Source of the DNA: an uncultured Clostridia bacterium
GTDB lineage: Bacteria > Bacillota > Clostridia > Oscillospirales > Acutalibacteraceae
Assembly (NCBI GenBank): GCA_937916395.1
Contig: CALFTN010000036.1
Location: forward strand, 1-49,045
Length of the DNA stretch: 49,045 nt
Direction of reading: 5' to 3'
Shown: piece after piece, positions 1-8,924 of the stretch
Layout: each line of letters starts with the position of its first letter
How positions within the stretch are numbered: the first letter of the stretch is position 1
Notes under the pieces: model-generated
Told to the model about the DNA's origin: nothing
Databases searched by the model: none
What the model saw: only the letters and a program-made list of their open reading frames with translations
Translations under genes and position numbers: made by a program

Positions 1-980
1 GCGCCGTATGCGGTTTTGCAAATGTCGCAGACTGCCAGAGTGGTGCAGGTTGCGGTGCCGCCGGAGCAGTCACCATTTTCGGTGTGGCTGCTGTCGTTGG
101 CGCAGGTGCGCTTATGGGTGCCGTCGCCATTGGAAACCCAGTCGCCGTAGTTGTGGGCATCCCCATCCACTTCGCCGTAGCTTTCGCCGCAGACAGAGCA
201 GACTGCCTGTGCGATACAGGTAGCAGCCGTACCCTCGGTGTGGGTTAGAGTGATACTCTTCCATGTTACATTGCCACCCCAGCTAGGTTTGAACCACACG
301 TTGTTTTCGAGATCGGGGTTGTATGTATCTTCTGTCTCCAACTGTCCGCAGTTGAGAACAAGGTCACAGCCGTCGACATATTCTCCAACACGATGAAAAA
401 CAACGGTATCATTTTGGTTTATAGAAGTAACTACCGAGCCAAACATCATTCTTCCCAAATAGAGGCAATCAACAAAGGCACCGTTGCCTACGGTTGTTAA
501 TTTTGGTAGAGTGATGCTGTTAAGGGCATATACTTGATAAAACTCTTTATCAACGATTTTCGTAACGTCAGGAAGAATCAAATCTATCTTGCCGTTATAT
601 TGATTGTCCTCGCTGTAAATACCATTACCAGACAAGCGATAAATTGCTTCGGACACAGCGGGCATAACGATACCACTGACTTCAATCACTGCAGGATTGC
701 CACCCGTTACGATAATCGTGGTGATTCCGCTATCCACATAACCTTTGATGGCTTCCAGCAAGGCATTGATATCTTCCTCGGTAGCTGTGGTTTTGCCGCC
801 CAAGGTGCCGTCGATGGTTACGGTGCCTGATTCGGTATCAACCACGGCATAAGGATACGTGGTATCCGCCGCAAATACACTCAGCGCCGATGCCGCCGAA
901 GCAGTAATTGTTACAGGGGCACTAAAGCAAATGCCGACTGCAAGAATTAATGCTAAAAATAAACATAACATTCTTTTCAT
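1..980 (-). CDS. Secreted BspA-like (LRR_5) surface protein, 3' end outside window
   Basis: The reading frame opens at ATG 978-980, nine bases after an AAGGAG site, and runs 326 codons off the left edge without a stop. Residues 1-30 form a signal peptide (K/R start, long Leu/Ala/Val core, Ala-rich end). Around residues 125-165 a stretch such as ITLPKLTTVGNGAFVDC matches the BspA-type leucine-rich repeat pattern. The last visible 80 residues hold two copies of a C-x5-VCxxCxxxYG unit, common in exported clostridial proteins. Codons are clearly more GC-rich than in the ICE, so I read it as resident chromosome or a different island. Exact role unknown; exported, probably surface-bound. Confidence 0.8.
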   Translation of the reverse strand, partial: MKRMLCLFLALILAVGICFSAPVTITASAASALSVFAADTTYPYAVVDTESGTVTIDGTLGGKTTATEEDINALLEAIKGYVDSGITTIIVTGGNPAVIEVSGIVMPAVSEAIYRLSGNGIYSEDNQYNGKIDLILPDVTKIVDKEFYQVYALNSITLPKLTTVGNGAFVDCLYLGRMMFGSVVTSINQNDTVVFHRVGEYVDGCDLVLNCGQLETEDTYNPDLENNVWFKPSWGGNVTWKSITLTHTEGTAATCIAQAVCSVCGESYGEVDGDAHNYGDWVSNGDGTHKRTCANDSSHTENGDCSGGTATCTTLAVCDICKTAYG

Positions 981-1260
981 AAAAATTTACTCCTTTTTAT
1001 TTGCAAATTTCTTTGCACAATTTTACGAGTCTATCATACGCCTAAAAACCGCAAAAATCAATGTTTTAAAAGAAAAAAATGGGTGTTTTAAAAATTTTTA
1101 AACATCTTACAAATCCCAAAGCTTCTGGCGATTTGTTGAAGAACAGACTGCACAAAAATTTTCTTTGTTTGCGTATAAGATTTTCATATCTTCAGTTGTA
1201 GACTGTTTTAAAATTCAAGTTTAAATAAAGGACAAAATCGTGTTTAAAAGCGATTTACAT

Positions 1261-1297
1261 AGCAAGGCTGTGGGTACAAATCCCGTCATCTCGACGA
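1261..1297 (+). pseudogene. tRNA-Pro 3' fragment (degenerate)
   Basis: T-stem GTGGG, loop TACAAAT, stem CCCGT, acceptor strand CATCTCG, discriminator A and then CGA in place of CCA. The CxxxxCG-A acceptor end is typical of bacterial tRNA-Pro. No D-arm or anticodon arm can be found upstream, so this is a remnant, not a working tRNA. It aligns without gaps to the tRNA-Pro fragment at 48012-48048. Confidence 0.6.
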
Positions 1298-1312
1298 AAA
1301 TGCAGTTGAAAA
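1261..1312 (+). repeat. Outer imperfect direct repeat, left copy (candidate att)
   Basis: Matches 48012-48063 at 39 of 52 positions with no gap. The shared part includes AATCCCG and an identical 11-mer GCAGTTGAAAA in the terminator after the tRNA. This suggests integration at the 3' end of tRNA-Pro genes, either by an earlier element or by an island that encloses the ICE. Confidence 0.5.
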
Positions 1313-1340
1313 CGAAATGTTTTTGACTGCATTTCTTTTA
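1298..1340 (+). terminator. Hairpin after tRNA-Pro remnant
   Basis: AAATGCAGT (1298-1306) pairs with ACTGCATTT (1326-1334), with a further GAAAAC/GTTTTT helix inside, then CTTTTA. This is the equivalent of the tRNA terminator at 48049-48085. Confidence 0.6.
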
Positions 1341-1690
1341 TCTAACTCACATTTTATTACAATGAATTTTGTAAACTTTATCCTAATTCTTTAGGTTGTT
1401 ATGATATATACAAATCAAATGAAGTTAAGCCCAAAATCACAGCATGAATCTCAAGGTGCAGAGAAATCTGATCCTTTGGTACTATATAAGCATAACTTGA
1501 GTATAAAATATTTCATGGTCTATACCTATCTTGAAGGTTTCGTATTTTTATGTTATTCTAATAAAAATAAAAAAGAGGCGAGAATTATGCTTAAAATTTC
1601 TGGCAGATAATGTCAGCTGATATTCCTGTAGCAGTAGAAATTGAAAATAGAATTGTAAACTCTATTTACATTAAGAAGGAGGAATACTTT
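1341..1690. other. AT-rich intergenic stretch without a convincing gene
   Basis: A 69-codon frame at 1401-1610 has no ribosome binding site and no recognisable protein pattern; I do not call it. The last 20 bases carry the AAGGAGG site of the MNT gene. The rest looks like AT-rich island-edge sequence. Confidence 0.5.
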
Positions 1691-2002
1691 ATGACAAACA
1701 AAGTTTATTCAATTGAAGAAATAAAAAACATAGTACAGCCTATAGCTAAAGAGTATGGAGTTCAAAGAGTATTTCTCTTTGGTTCTTATGCTCGTGGCGA
1801 AGCTACACCTTTAAGCGACTTAGATTTCAGAGTAGACAAAGGAAATTTAAAAGGTTTGTTTGCTCTTGGTGGATTATATAGCGATTTAAAAGAATGTTTC
1901 GGTAAAGAATTAGATTTACTTACAACAGACAGTCTTGAACCAAAATTTTTAAAGCAAATAGGAAATGAGGAGATTCTAATATATGAATCATTCCATCATT
2001 AG
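1691..2002 (+). CDS. MNT-type nucleotidyltransferase (HEPN/MNT antitoxin family)
   Basis: A 103-residue minimal nucleotidyltransferase. The start ATG at 1691 follows AAGGAGG at good spacing; a longer upstream frame lacks a site. The fold signature is GSYARGEATPLSDLDF (about residues 34-49), with the GS pair and the DxD metal ligands, then a third acidic strand ELDLLT. Proteins of this size usually act as antitoxins that AMPylate a HEPN RNase toxin encoded immediately downstream. Here the downstream start overlaps as expected, but the HEPN frame stops after 12 codons, so the antitoxin is probably an orphan. It lies outside the inner ICE repeats. Family call is firm; activity is inferred. Confidence 0.85.
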   Translation: MTNKVYSIEEIKNIVQPIAKEYGVQRVFLFGSYARGEATPLSDLDFRVDKGNLKGLFALGGLYSDLKECFGKELDLLTTDSLEPKFLKQIGNEEILIYESFHH

Positions 2003-2021
2003 ATTTTTTATTACAACTTAA
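1983..2021 (+). pseudogene. Remnant of a HEPN toxin start
   Basis: An ATG overlapping the end of the MNT gene, with GAGGAG 10 bases upstream, opens a frame reading MNHSIIRFFITT and then stops. Position, overlap and the first residues are what a HEPN partner would show, but no HEPN body (R-x4-6-H) follows. The rest was probably deleted next to the element boundary. Confidence 0.45.
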
Positions 2022-2032
2022 ACTTGATGAAG

Positions 2033-2062
2033 AAGAGTAGACGTCTCGGTCTACTCTTTTTC
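2033..2062 (+). terminator. Terminator between MNT gene and integrases
   Basis: AAGAGTAGAC pairs perfectly with GTCTACTCTT around a GTCTCG loop, followed by TTTTC on the plus strand. It closes the MNT unit and overlaps the left end of the inner direct repeat. Confidence 0.75.
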
Positions 2063-2093
2063 TTTGTTTTATGCGTTAAAAATTTTTTCACTA
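2054..2093 (+). repeat. Inner direct repeat, left copy (candidate attL of the ICE)
   Basis: Exact 19-mer TTTTCTTTGTTTTATGCGT at 2058-2076, with similarity to 47681-47720 over 40 bp (35 identical). It lies eight bases beyond the stop of the first integrase, the usual place for an attachment site. A third copy is at 40970-41007. Confidence 0.6.
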
Positions 2094-2101
2094 TTAAAAC
2101 T

Positions 2102-3565
2102 TTACATAGACATTTCCATTTCCATTTCTTTTTCTCTCTGCAATTGTTCTCGAAGTTCACTTATTTCAGCTTTAACTTCAATTATCATCTCTGCAAGCTT
2201 TTCTTCACATTCTTCTCTGGTATGTGCATATATGTTTCGTGATATTCTTTTTCCATTCGGTAATCTTGGAGAATATCTGCCTTCATATAAGTTGTCATTA
2301 ATCTTACTTATACAACCTGTTCCCATCTTTCTGTATTTGCCTGTTTTCGGTTCAAACTTCGCATTTTGTTCCTTAATGGTATCGTTTCTTTCCTTTTGTT
2401 CCAAGTTGTCTGTAATCGCCTCATTCTTGCCAATTTTTTGTTCAATTTTTGTTGCAGCTTTCTTTTTCATTTCTTGAGTAGAATGCAAGTAAACATCGAG
2501 TGTTGTTTTGGAAGTTACATGACCAATCATATTTGACAGAGTTTTTATATCCATACCATTAGCTAATGCAGTAGTAGCAAAAGTATGTCGCAAATCATGA
2601 AATCTAACTTTCTTACACTCAGCTCGTTCAAGGATTTTCTGGGTTTTCTTATAAACACTATGCGGATCTCTTGGATACCCCTTTTTTATTGGTGATGGGA
2701 ACATCCAAATTGAATCGACAGTCTCCTTATATTTTCTCAATACTTCCACTACACTTCTTGGAAGTATTATTGTTCGTATAGAACTTTCTGTTTTAGGTTC
2801 AGATATAATTAATACACCTTTAACAGAATATACTTGTCTTTGAATTTTCAATTCACAAGTATCAAAATTCAAATCAGGCCATTGTAAACCTAACAACTCA
2901 CCACGTCGCATACCAGTTGTTAAAGCTAATAATAGCAATTCAAACAAATCATCGTATTTTGCTTGTATAAGAACTCGTTGCATTTCTTCTGGTATAAGAG
3001 TTTGCATCTCCTTTGCTTTTTTCGGTGGTGGTTTACAACCATCTGTTGGATTTTTAACTAACATGTTAAGTTCAACTGCTTTTTCTAATGCTGCACGACA
3101 TATAAAATGCATTGCCCTTACTGTAGAATCTGCCAACCCTTTTCCTAAAACATCCTCATATTGAAGTCTTCCGTGCAATTTCATATCTGAATAAAACGAC
3201 TGAAAATCTGATTGAGAAAGTTCTTTCAAGGGAATATAACCAATAGAGGGTATTATATGATTATATATCTCATTTTCCATTTTTGCTCTTGTAGATTCTT
3301 TAACTGTAAGTTTATGATAGTTTATATACCAGAAGTCTAACCAACTACCAAATGTCATATCTACATCTATTTTATTATTATTTACAACATGAATTTCTTC
3401 TTGTGCCTTTTTTAACTTTTCAAGACATTCTGTTTTAGTTTGAGCAAGTACACTTTTTGTTTTTGGTTTCCCATCTACACTATACTCAACAATTAGACGA
3501 CCTTCCCAACGACCATCACTTCGTTTCCGGACTGTACCAGAGCCATATTTTCTTTTTTTCTTCAT
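2102..3565 (-). CDS. Tyrosine integrase with extra C-terminal arm-type domain
   Basis: Site-specific recombinase of the phage integrase family, 487 residues. Residues 8-55 are an AP2-like arm-binding domain, 70-170 the SAM-like core-binding domain, 190-375 the catalytic domain with R220 (TTGMRRGE), H323 and R326 (HDLRH), H349 and nucleophile Y359. Unusually, about 110 residues follow the catalytic domain; within them, residues about 395-450 (TGCISKINDNLYEGRYSP onward) again look like an arm-binding domain, and the tail is Glu/Met-rich coiled coil. The start overlaps the end of the second integrase by 4 bases, so the two are co-translated. Likely job: ICE integration and excision. Confidence 0.95.
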   Translation of the reverse strand: MKKKRKYGSGTVRKRSDGRWEGRLIVEYSVDGKPKTKSVLAQTKTECLEKLKKAQEEIHVVNNNKIDVDMTFGSWLDFWYINYHKLTVKESTRAKMENEIYNHIIPSIGYIPLKELSQSDFQSFYSDMKLHGRLQYEDVLGKGLADSTVRAMHFICRAALEKAVELNMLVKNPTDGCKPPPKKAKEMQTLIPEEMQRVLIQAKYDDLFELLLLALTTGMRRGELLGLQWPDLNFDTCELKIQRQVYSVKGVLIISEPKTESSIRTIILPRSVVEVLRKYKETVDSIWMFPSPIKKGYPRDPHSVYKKTQKILERAECKKVRFHDLRHTFATTALANGMDIKTLSNMIGHVTSKTTLDVYLHSTQEMKKKAATKIEQKIGKNEAITDNLEQKERNDTIKEQNAKFEPKTGKYRKMGTGCISKINDNLYEGRYSPRLPNGKRISRNIYAHTREECEEKLAEMIIEVKAEISELREQLQREKEMEMEMSM

Positions 3566-4728
3566 AAATTCAATTCTCCTAATCCAATTACATCTTCAAG
3601 TATGTTTTCAACTATTTCAGATGCTTTCTTCTGCATGTCTGTTGTAACATGAGTGTAGGTATCCAATGTAAAACTTGCATTTGTGTGCCCAAGAATATTT
3701 GATAATGTTTTTGCATCGACTCCACTTGAGAGTGCATGAGTAGCAAATGTGTGCCTTAAATCATGAAATCGTATATCTGGTAAATTTGCTTTTTTTAATA
3801 TTGCTTTTAATCTATGATAGGCTATGTGAGGTCTAACTGGTTCTTTTGGGACATACGGATTTTCGAATATCCATTCACATGTAGCTGTTTTCTTTTTCTC
3901 TAACAATAACTCATATGTACTTTCTGGCAAGTACAATTTACGAGTACCAGACAATGTTTTAGTATCATTAATTATCAAGCAACCATTTATATATGAAATA
4001 GTTCTGTTTATGTTTAAACATTTCTCATCTTCATCAAAGTCACTCCATTTTAAACCACATATTTCACCACGCCTTAAACCTGTTGTTAGTTCTGTATAGA
4101 AAAAATCATGCCAAGCGATATCGTCATTTATTGCTTCCATAAAAATATCAAGTTGCTCATCATTAAGAACTTTCATTTCAGTTTTCACTTTCTTAGGTGG
4201 AGTAGCACCAAGTATAGGATTTTTTGCAATAACATGTTCATTTAGGGCATCATCCATAACCTTGTGCAATAACGCATGGAGTTTTCGAATTGTTGTATTT
4301 CCTAAACCATTTCCGTACAATTCTTTATTCCTAACTCTACCATTAGTACTTAATGTCGTATATAATCTTTGGATATCATTCGAAGTGATAAATGATATAG
4401 TTTTGTCACCAAGATAAGGTCTAACATAATTTTCTAATTCTTTTTTGTAACCCATCAATGTCGTTTCTCTTATAGTTGGTTTAGCATACTTCTCATACCA
4501 TATATCAAACCACTCACCAAGTGTCATATTACTATCTGAAGTTAGTTCCACACCTTCGTACTCAACAAATTTCCTATGCATTTTTTCAGTGAGTTCTTTT
4601 TGAGTTTTGGCATATATATAACGAAAGATGGGAGAGTCATCATCCTTGTGTCCAACAACAATACGACCTTCCCATCTTCCATCTTTTTTTCTTATCATAC
4701 CTTCACCTTTGGATCTTCTCGTTGCCAT
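3562..4728 (-). CDS. Tyrosine integrase (second of a tandem pair)
   Basis: 388 residues, normal length for a Tn916-type integrase. Arm-binding domain at 8-55, core-binding domain at 68-168, catalytic domain with R219 (TTGLRRGE), H322 and R325 (HDLRH), H348 and Y358. The start has AAGGAG at proper spacing. It is a diverged paralogue of the downstream integrase: the order of motifs is the same but side chains differ widely. All five catalytic residues are kept in both, so neither is an obvious relic. They may act as a heteromeric pair or at different att sites; the sequence does not say which. Confidence 0.95.
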   Translation of the reverse strand: MATRRSKGEGMIRKKDGRWEGRIVVGHKDDDSPIFRYIYAKTQKELTEKMHRKFVEYEGVELTSDSNMTLGEWFDIWYEKYAKPTIRETTLMGYKKELENYVRPYLGDKTISFITSNDIQRLYTTLSTNGRVRNKELYGNGLGNTTIRKLHALLHKVMDDALNEHVIAKNPILGATPPKKVKTEMKVLNDEQLDIFMEAINDDIAWHDFFYTELTTGLRRGEICGLKWSDFDEDEKCLNINRTISYINGCLIINDTKTLSGTRKLYLPESTYELLLEKKKTATCEWIFENPYVPKEPVRPHIAYHRLKAILKKANLPDIRFHDLRHTFATHALSSGVDAKTLSNILGHTNASFTLDTYTHVTTDMQKKASEIVENILEDVIGLGELNL

Positions 4729-4798
4729 TTTTCACACTCCTTACATTTAAGTTTAAACAACAAATACCACAACAAATGATTAATATCCAGAACTATTT

Positions 4799-6652
4799 TT
4801 ATTCTGCTGTTTGTTGTGAATTAGAATTATTTTTTTCTTTTATATTTTTTCGTCTTTCAAGTTCTTCAACTTCCTTTTGACAAGCTTCTGCTGACACCTC
4901 TGTTTTGATTGGAATTTTATTTACTAAACTTTCTGTTTGTGCTTTATCGGATTGACTATGAATCATAGTAGTTTGCATTTTTTTAATTTTGTTTTCAATT
5001 TTTTCTTTGCTTGTATAATGAACTTCACGAGCACCATTATCTTCAACTTTATACTCTGGAGCATTAAATTTTATTCCCCATTCAAAGAACAGTTTTAGTT
5101 TTGAAATAAAAGGATGAGTACCTGTTTTCATAACTATAAAATTACCTTTCTTCATCGATTTCAATTCATCAGCTGTCATCAATGGTCTTTCTATCATCTG
5201 CAAACTTTGTGAAGGGTCATTTTTACTTTTTGAAACTGAACCAGACATTACGGTTCTTGAACCTAATGATTTAGAAATAATTTCAGCAGTATCTGAAGTA
5301 GGAGCAAATCCACCAGCAATTGTTATCTGACAGTTATCTTGAATGATAGCCGCACCTTCCTTGCCATAGTTCTTCTCCAATTGCTGAAATGATTGTATGA
5401 TACTTACTAAAGATAATTTTCTTGAACGAGAAGCCGAGTACATCATTTCTGCTGAACTGATTGCCGGTAATGTACCAAACTCATCCATATAAAACATTAC
5501 TCTGTTTTTCAATGCACCACCACGTTCATCAGCAACCATAAGTATTTCTCTATAGAATTGTTGAAGTAAAAGCGATACCATAAAGTATGTTGCTGGATTT
5601 TCTTCTGGTAAGACAATGAATATTGCACACTTTTCAGAACAGAATTTTTCTGCATCAATAGCAGTATCAAAACATAATATCTGTTCTAATTCCGAATCAA
5701 GAAACGAATTGAGTCTGGACATTGCTGTTGACATAACAGATTGCATTGCTTGTTCACTTGTATTCAAAGCTGCACCAGCAAACCATCTTGTCTTATGATT
5801 CGGTGGCAACATTTCCATTATTTTATGGAACTGATTTTTACCTTTACCAGCAGTTTTATCTGGTGCAAGGAGGTCTTGGATAAGTTTAAATACAGATACA
5901 ATATGTCTTTCATTAGGTTCTCCGAATTCTGCAACTAATAATATTGTTGATGTAAGAAGACCTTCAGCTGCATCATAGAAGAAAGCGTTTTGACCATAGG
6001 ATGCTGAATCACCCTCGCTGAATATAATAGTTTTCCCGATAATCTTTGCATACTTTTCAGCCTTTGCTTTGTATGAAAGGTTATCGGGATGTGCTTTATA
6101 TAAGTCCATATATTTATTTACAAGATGCAACAAATTATTACCATCCGACTTTGTCGGATTACGAAGGTCGATTACAGAAACATCATATCCATAAAAGAGT
6201 TTTGCTATATTACCATAGTTTCTATACAAGTCACCTTTAGTATCCGTAGTTAAAAATGACATTCCTGATGCACATGCATATTCAAGATTAGGGTATAACC
6301 AATAAGCGGTCTTACCACAACCAGCTGCACCAATCATCATCGTATGAACGTCATCTGTTGCAACCATAGCGTATTGTCTTTTGAAAACTTTTTCGCAACC
6401 AACAATAACACCTTGTGGAATATCTGGATGAGATTGTTTTTCTCTCCACTTGTCTGGTGTATATTTAACTTTTTTATACACCTGATTCTTTTCAGCCTTT
6501 GACAAAAATCTTGCAGTACCATGCTGACCGTCACCAACTGTTTTACTTTTAATATTATTTAGGTTATAAATATGTGACAGTACGGTTATGCCACCTATTA
6601 AAATAAACATGATTGCAAAGACAACAATTAACACAATTGTTCCATCTGACAT
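4799..6652 (-). CDS. virD4: VirD4/TraG-type coupling protein (T4CP)
   Basis: Membrane-anchored ATPase that brings the relaxase-DNA complex to the conjugation channel. 617 residues. One N-terminal membrane segment (about residues 5-27), Walker A GAAGCGKT at 108-115, and a Walker B-like VMFYMDEFGTLP near residue 390, followed by the SxxRKxxLSLVSIIQSFQQL segment typical of TraG/VirD4 proteins. The C-terminus is charged and low in complexity. It follows the TOPRIM gene with a 25-base overlap, in the same operon as the relaxase, the usual grouping of DNA-processing genes. Confidence 0.95.
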   Translation of the reverse strand: MSDGTIVLIVVFAIMFILIGGITVLSHIYNLNNIKSKTVGDGQHGTARFLSKAEKNQVYKKVKYTPDKWREKQSHPDIPQGVIVGCEKVFKRQYAMVATDDVHTMMIGAAGCGKTAYWLYPNLEYACASGMSFLTTDTKGDLYRNYGNIAKLFYGYDVSVIDLRNPTKSDGNNLLHLVNKYMDLYKAHPDNLSYKAKAEKYAKIIGKTIIFSEGDSASYGQNAFFYDAAEGLLTSTILLVAEFGEPNERHIVSVFKLIQDLLAPDKTAGKGKNQFHKIMEMLPPNHKTRWFAGAALNTSEQAMQSVMSTAMSRLNSFLDSELEQILCFDTAIDAEKFCSEKCAIFIVLPEENPATYFMVSLLLQQFYREILMVADERGGALKNRVMFYMDEFGTLPAISSAEMMYSASRSRKLSLVSIIQSFQQLEKNYGKEGAAIIQDNCQITIAGGFAPTSDTAEIISKSLGSRTVMSGSVSKSKNDPSQSLQMIERPLMTADELKSMKKGNFIVMKTGTHPFISKLKLFFEWGIKFNAPEYKVEDNGAREVHYTSKEKIENKIKKMQTTMIHSQSDKAQTESLVNKIPIKTEVSAEACQKEVEELERRKNIKEKNNSNSQQTAE

Positions 6653-7542
6653 ACATCCATCTCCTCATTAGCATTTAATAAATCTTCATTCCAATCTTTT
6701 TCATTTGGAACTAATCTTTCTGCAATATAATTTAATTCCTTCAGTTTAGGAATGATTCTATCACTTGCAAGGTGACCTGCTTTATCATTATCAAAACAAA
6801 TATAAACCTTTTTTATATTCGGATTATCTGTTAAAGTTTGAAACAAAACCCTGTCAGATACTGAACAAGCTGAAGCGTAATTGTTTTTCTTCCAATCATT
6901 TTTATTCATACTAATAAATGAAAGCATATCAATCGGCGCTTCAAATAAATATAGTTTATCGTTGCTACCATTCCAATGAAAACTATAATTGTTATCACTT
7001 TGTTCAATGTTATTCTTAAATGAATTACCAGGATATGTACCTCTCTGATGAATATGTTTTATGTTATTCTCATTGTCATACCCAATAAACAAAGCATTAT
7101 GAAAATCCTTTGACTCTTTAATCATTCCTTGCTTTGCAAACTCATTTACAATTTCTGAATCAATTCCTCTTGTTTTAATCAAATATCCATACACTCTTTT
7201 CATTGTTGAACTGAATTGTGGAATTTGAAATTCACTTTTCGTTTTAGGTTTTTTAACTTTTTCACAGACATTTATCTTTTCAGACAACAAAAATTCAAGT
7301 GCTTCAATATAATTTTTATCATAGAATTCTTTTAAGAAGTCAATTACATCTCCACCTTTTTGTTGATAATGGTTGAACCAAACATTGTTATGTAATGTGA
7401 CAAGTCCTTGTGGACTTTCCCAGATATATTCTTTACCACAAGGTGAAACTGTTTCTCCTAATCTCAATAAAACATCTGCCACATTTGAACTTCGAGCCAA
7501 CTCTTTTTGCTCTTTTGTGTATTTGATATAAATAAAACTCAC
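6628..7542 (-). CDS. DUF3991/TOPRIM-domain protein (primase-like)
   Basis: 304 residues. The N-terminal third has the layout of a CHC2 primase zinc domain (KGGDVIDFLKEFY near residue 70) but has lost the zinc cysteines. The middle fits DUF3991, and residues about 195-290 form a TOPRIM domain with LYLFEAPIDMLSF (Glu) and VYICFDNDKAGH (DxD). Such proteins accompany MobP relaxases in clostridial elements and are thought to prime or process the transferred strand. Overlaps the coupling protein gene and lies 15 bases after the relaxase gene. Family firm, activity inferred. Confidence 0.85.
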   Translation of the reverse strand: MSFIYIKYTKEQKELARSSNVADVLLRLGETVSPCGKEYIWESPQGLVTLHNNVWFNHYQQKGGDVIDFLKEFYDKNYIEALEFLLSEKINVCEKVKKPKTKSEFQIPQFSSTMKRVYGYLIKTRGIDSEIVNEFAKQGMIKESKDFHNALFIGYDNENNIKHIHQRGTYPGNSFKNNIEQSDNNYSFHWNGSNDKLYLFEAPIDMLSFISMNKNDWKKNNYASACSVSDRVLFQTLTDNPNIKKVYICFDNDKAGHLASDRIIPKLKELNYIAERLVPNEKDWNEDLLNANEEMDVCQMEQLC

Positions 7543-7557
7543 TTCCTTTCCCGATAC

Positions 7558-8922
7558 TTAGCCCATCTTCTGACCCTGAGCTTTTTTCTTTTCGATTGTT
7601 TTTTCATGCAACTTACTCTCAATGACATCTTGATTTTCATAATCTAAATCCATACTATTACCAAATATTTGAGCAATGTGTGTGATTAAATTGAATGTAA
7701 GTTGAGCAGTGCTTTGATTAGAATAATAATTGTTCTGCTTTTTGGAATTCTTATTTATTGATTGGTAACTACCATTTTCAATTTTTTTAGCTGGTTCATC
7801 ATTCGATTCATCTGATAAGTTCAACTTTAAAGTTTCACGAATAACAACATTTTTTACACTTTTAAATTCATTATTTGCTGATAAAGGTAATCGATTGGGC
7901 ATCTTATCACGATAGATTTGCATCGTTAATTCTTTTTGGTCATACCACAAATCATACAAATTTTTTATTTCATCCAATTTACTTAGCTCATCTACTATCC
8001 CATTAACTAAATTCTTTGCTCTCTCTGGTAGGTAACCATAAACCTTTTTTCCCGAACAATTCATAAGTTCTTTATGCAATTCAAAAATTAAAGCTTCTAT
8101 ATTAGTGTTCTTATACCCACCATTTTCTAATTGAGTTATAAGAGAATTCATTTCATCTTGAGCACTTTTTTTCAAGTCATATCGTTTCTCATCTTTTCTA
8201 ACATAGATGTTATGAAGCTCACTTGAAAAAATATCTTGTGCAAGGGTTCGTTTGAGTTTATCTAATTGCTTTTGTGAAGTATATGGTTGATCATCACCAG
8301 TTGCAAATGCAACTAAATGAATATGCGGATGATTTTCTTCATTATGAAACGCCGCATACCATTTCAAATCCTTACTATCTATGCTCATAGATAAAGCGAT
8401 ATCAACATGATGTTTTACTAAAAATTCTTGCCATTTTTTTGCATTATTAAATCCAACAGCTTCAGCATCTTCTCTTTTCAATGAGATGATATTAGTAAAA
8501 ACCAAACCTTTATGAGATTCAATTTCATCAAGTGCTTCATCAAGATTTTCAACAACACCTTTGCTCGAAAACAATCCATGTGTACCTTGCTTTTCAGCTT
8601 TTGGTCGTGTAGCTATGTAATTGACATATATTTTTTTATCATTACTTCTTTCAACTACATTATCAAAAGCAAAATTAATAAAATCATTCGCTGAACCTTT
8701 AGTCATATCATTTAAATAATTCTTGTATTCATTACTCAATTTGAGTTCTGAAAAATCATTTATTAAATTTTTTATCAATTGTTTTTGGCGAGAAGAAACA
8801 TTTTCTCCTCGCCATTTATCATTTATTTTTTCGACACCTTCTCGTGTTGCAATGTATTTTAAGTATCTTTTATTTTGTTTTGCTTTCGAGAAGTATCTCC
8901 ATTTCAAAATTAGTTTTGCCAT
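7558..8922 (-). CDS. MobP3-like relaxase
   Basis: Nicks oriT and leads the single strand into the recipient. 454 residues. The start MAKLILKWRYFSK and the YIATREGVEK stretch (residues 23-32) are as I recall for MobP3 relaxases, and a second YIATR lies at 102-106. The metal-binding triad motif HPHIH is at 198-202, after WYAAFHNEENH. The C-terminal 150 residues are low in conservation features and rich in Asn and Lys. The gene begins two bases after the ribbon-helix-helix gene. Candidate nucleophile tyrosines are in the N-terminal region, but I cannot say which is used. Confidence 0.9.
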   Translation of the reverse strand: MAKLILKWRYFSKAKQNKRYLKYIATREGVEKINDKWRGENVSSRQKQLIKNLINDFSELKLSNEYKNYLNDMTKGSANDFINFAFDNVVERSNDKKIYVNYIATRPKAEKQGTHGLFSSKGVVENLDEALDEIESHKGLVFTNIISLKREDAEAVGFNNAKKWQEFLVKHHVDIALSMSIDSKDLKWYAAFHNEENHPHIHLVAFATGDDQPYTSQKQLDKLKRTLAQDIFSSELHNIYVRKDEKRYDLKKSAQDEMNSLITQLENGGYKNTNIEALIFELHKELMNCSGKKVYGYLPERAKNLVNGIVDELSKLDEIKNLYDLWYDQKELTMQIYRDKMPNRLPLSANNEFKSVKNVVIRETLKLNLSDESNDEPAKKIENGSYQSINKNSKKQNNYYSNQSTAQLTFNLITHIAQIFGNSMDLDYENQDVIESKLHEKTIEKKKAQGQKMG

Positions 8923-8924
8923 AA

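Noticed and set aside
8..1101. Rightward open frames with Arg/Cys-rich or mixed protein
   Set aside because: They are shadows of the leftward surface protein gene and its leader; no ribosome sites and unnatural composition.
1200..1300. Complete tRNA gene at the left end
   Set aside because: No D-arm, no anticodon arm and no CGAGATG 5' acceptor strand within 90 bases upstream; only the 3' part is present.
1401..1610. 69-codon rightward frame before the MNT gene
   Set aside because: No ribosome site, no recognisable domain, and the MNT gene has its own clear start at 1691.
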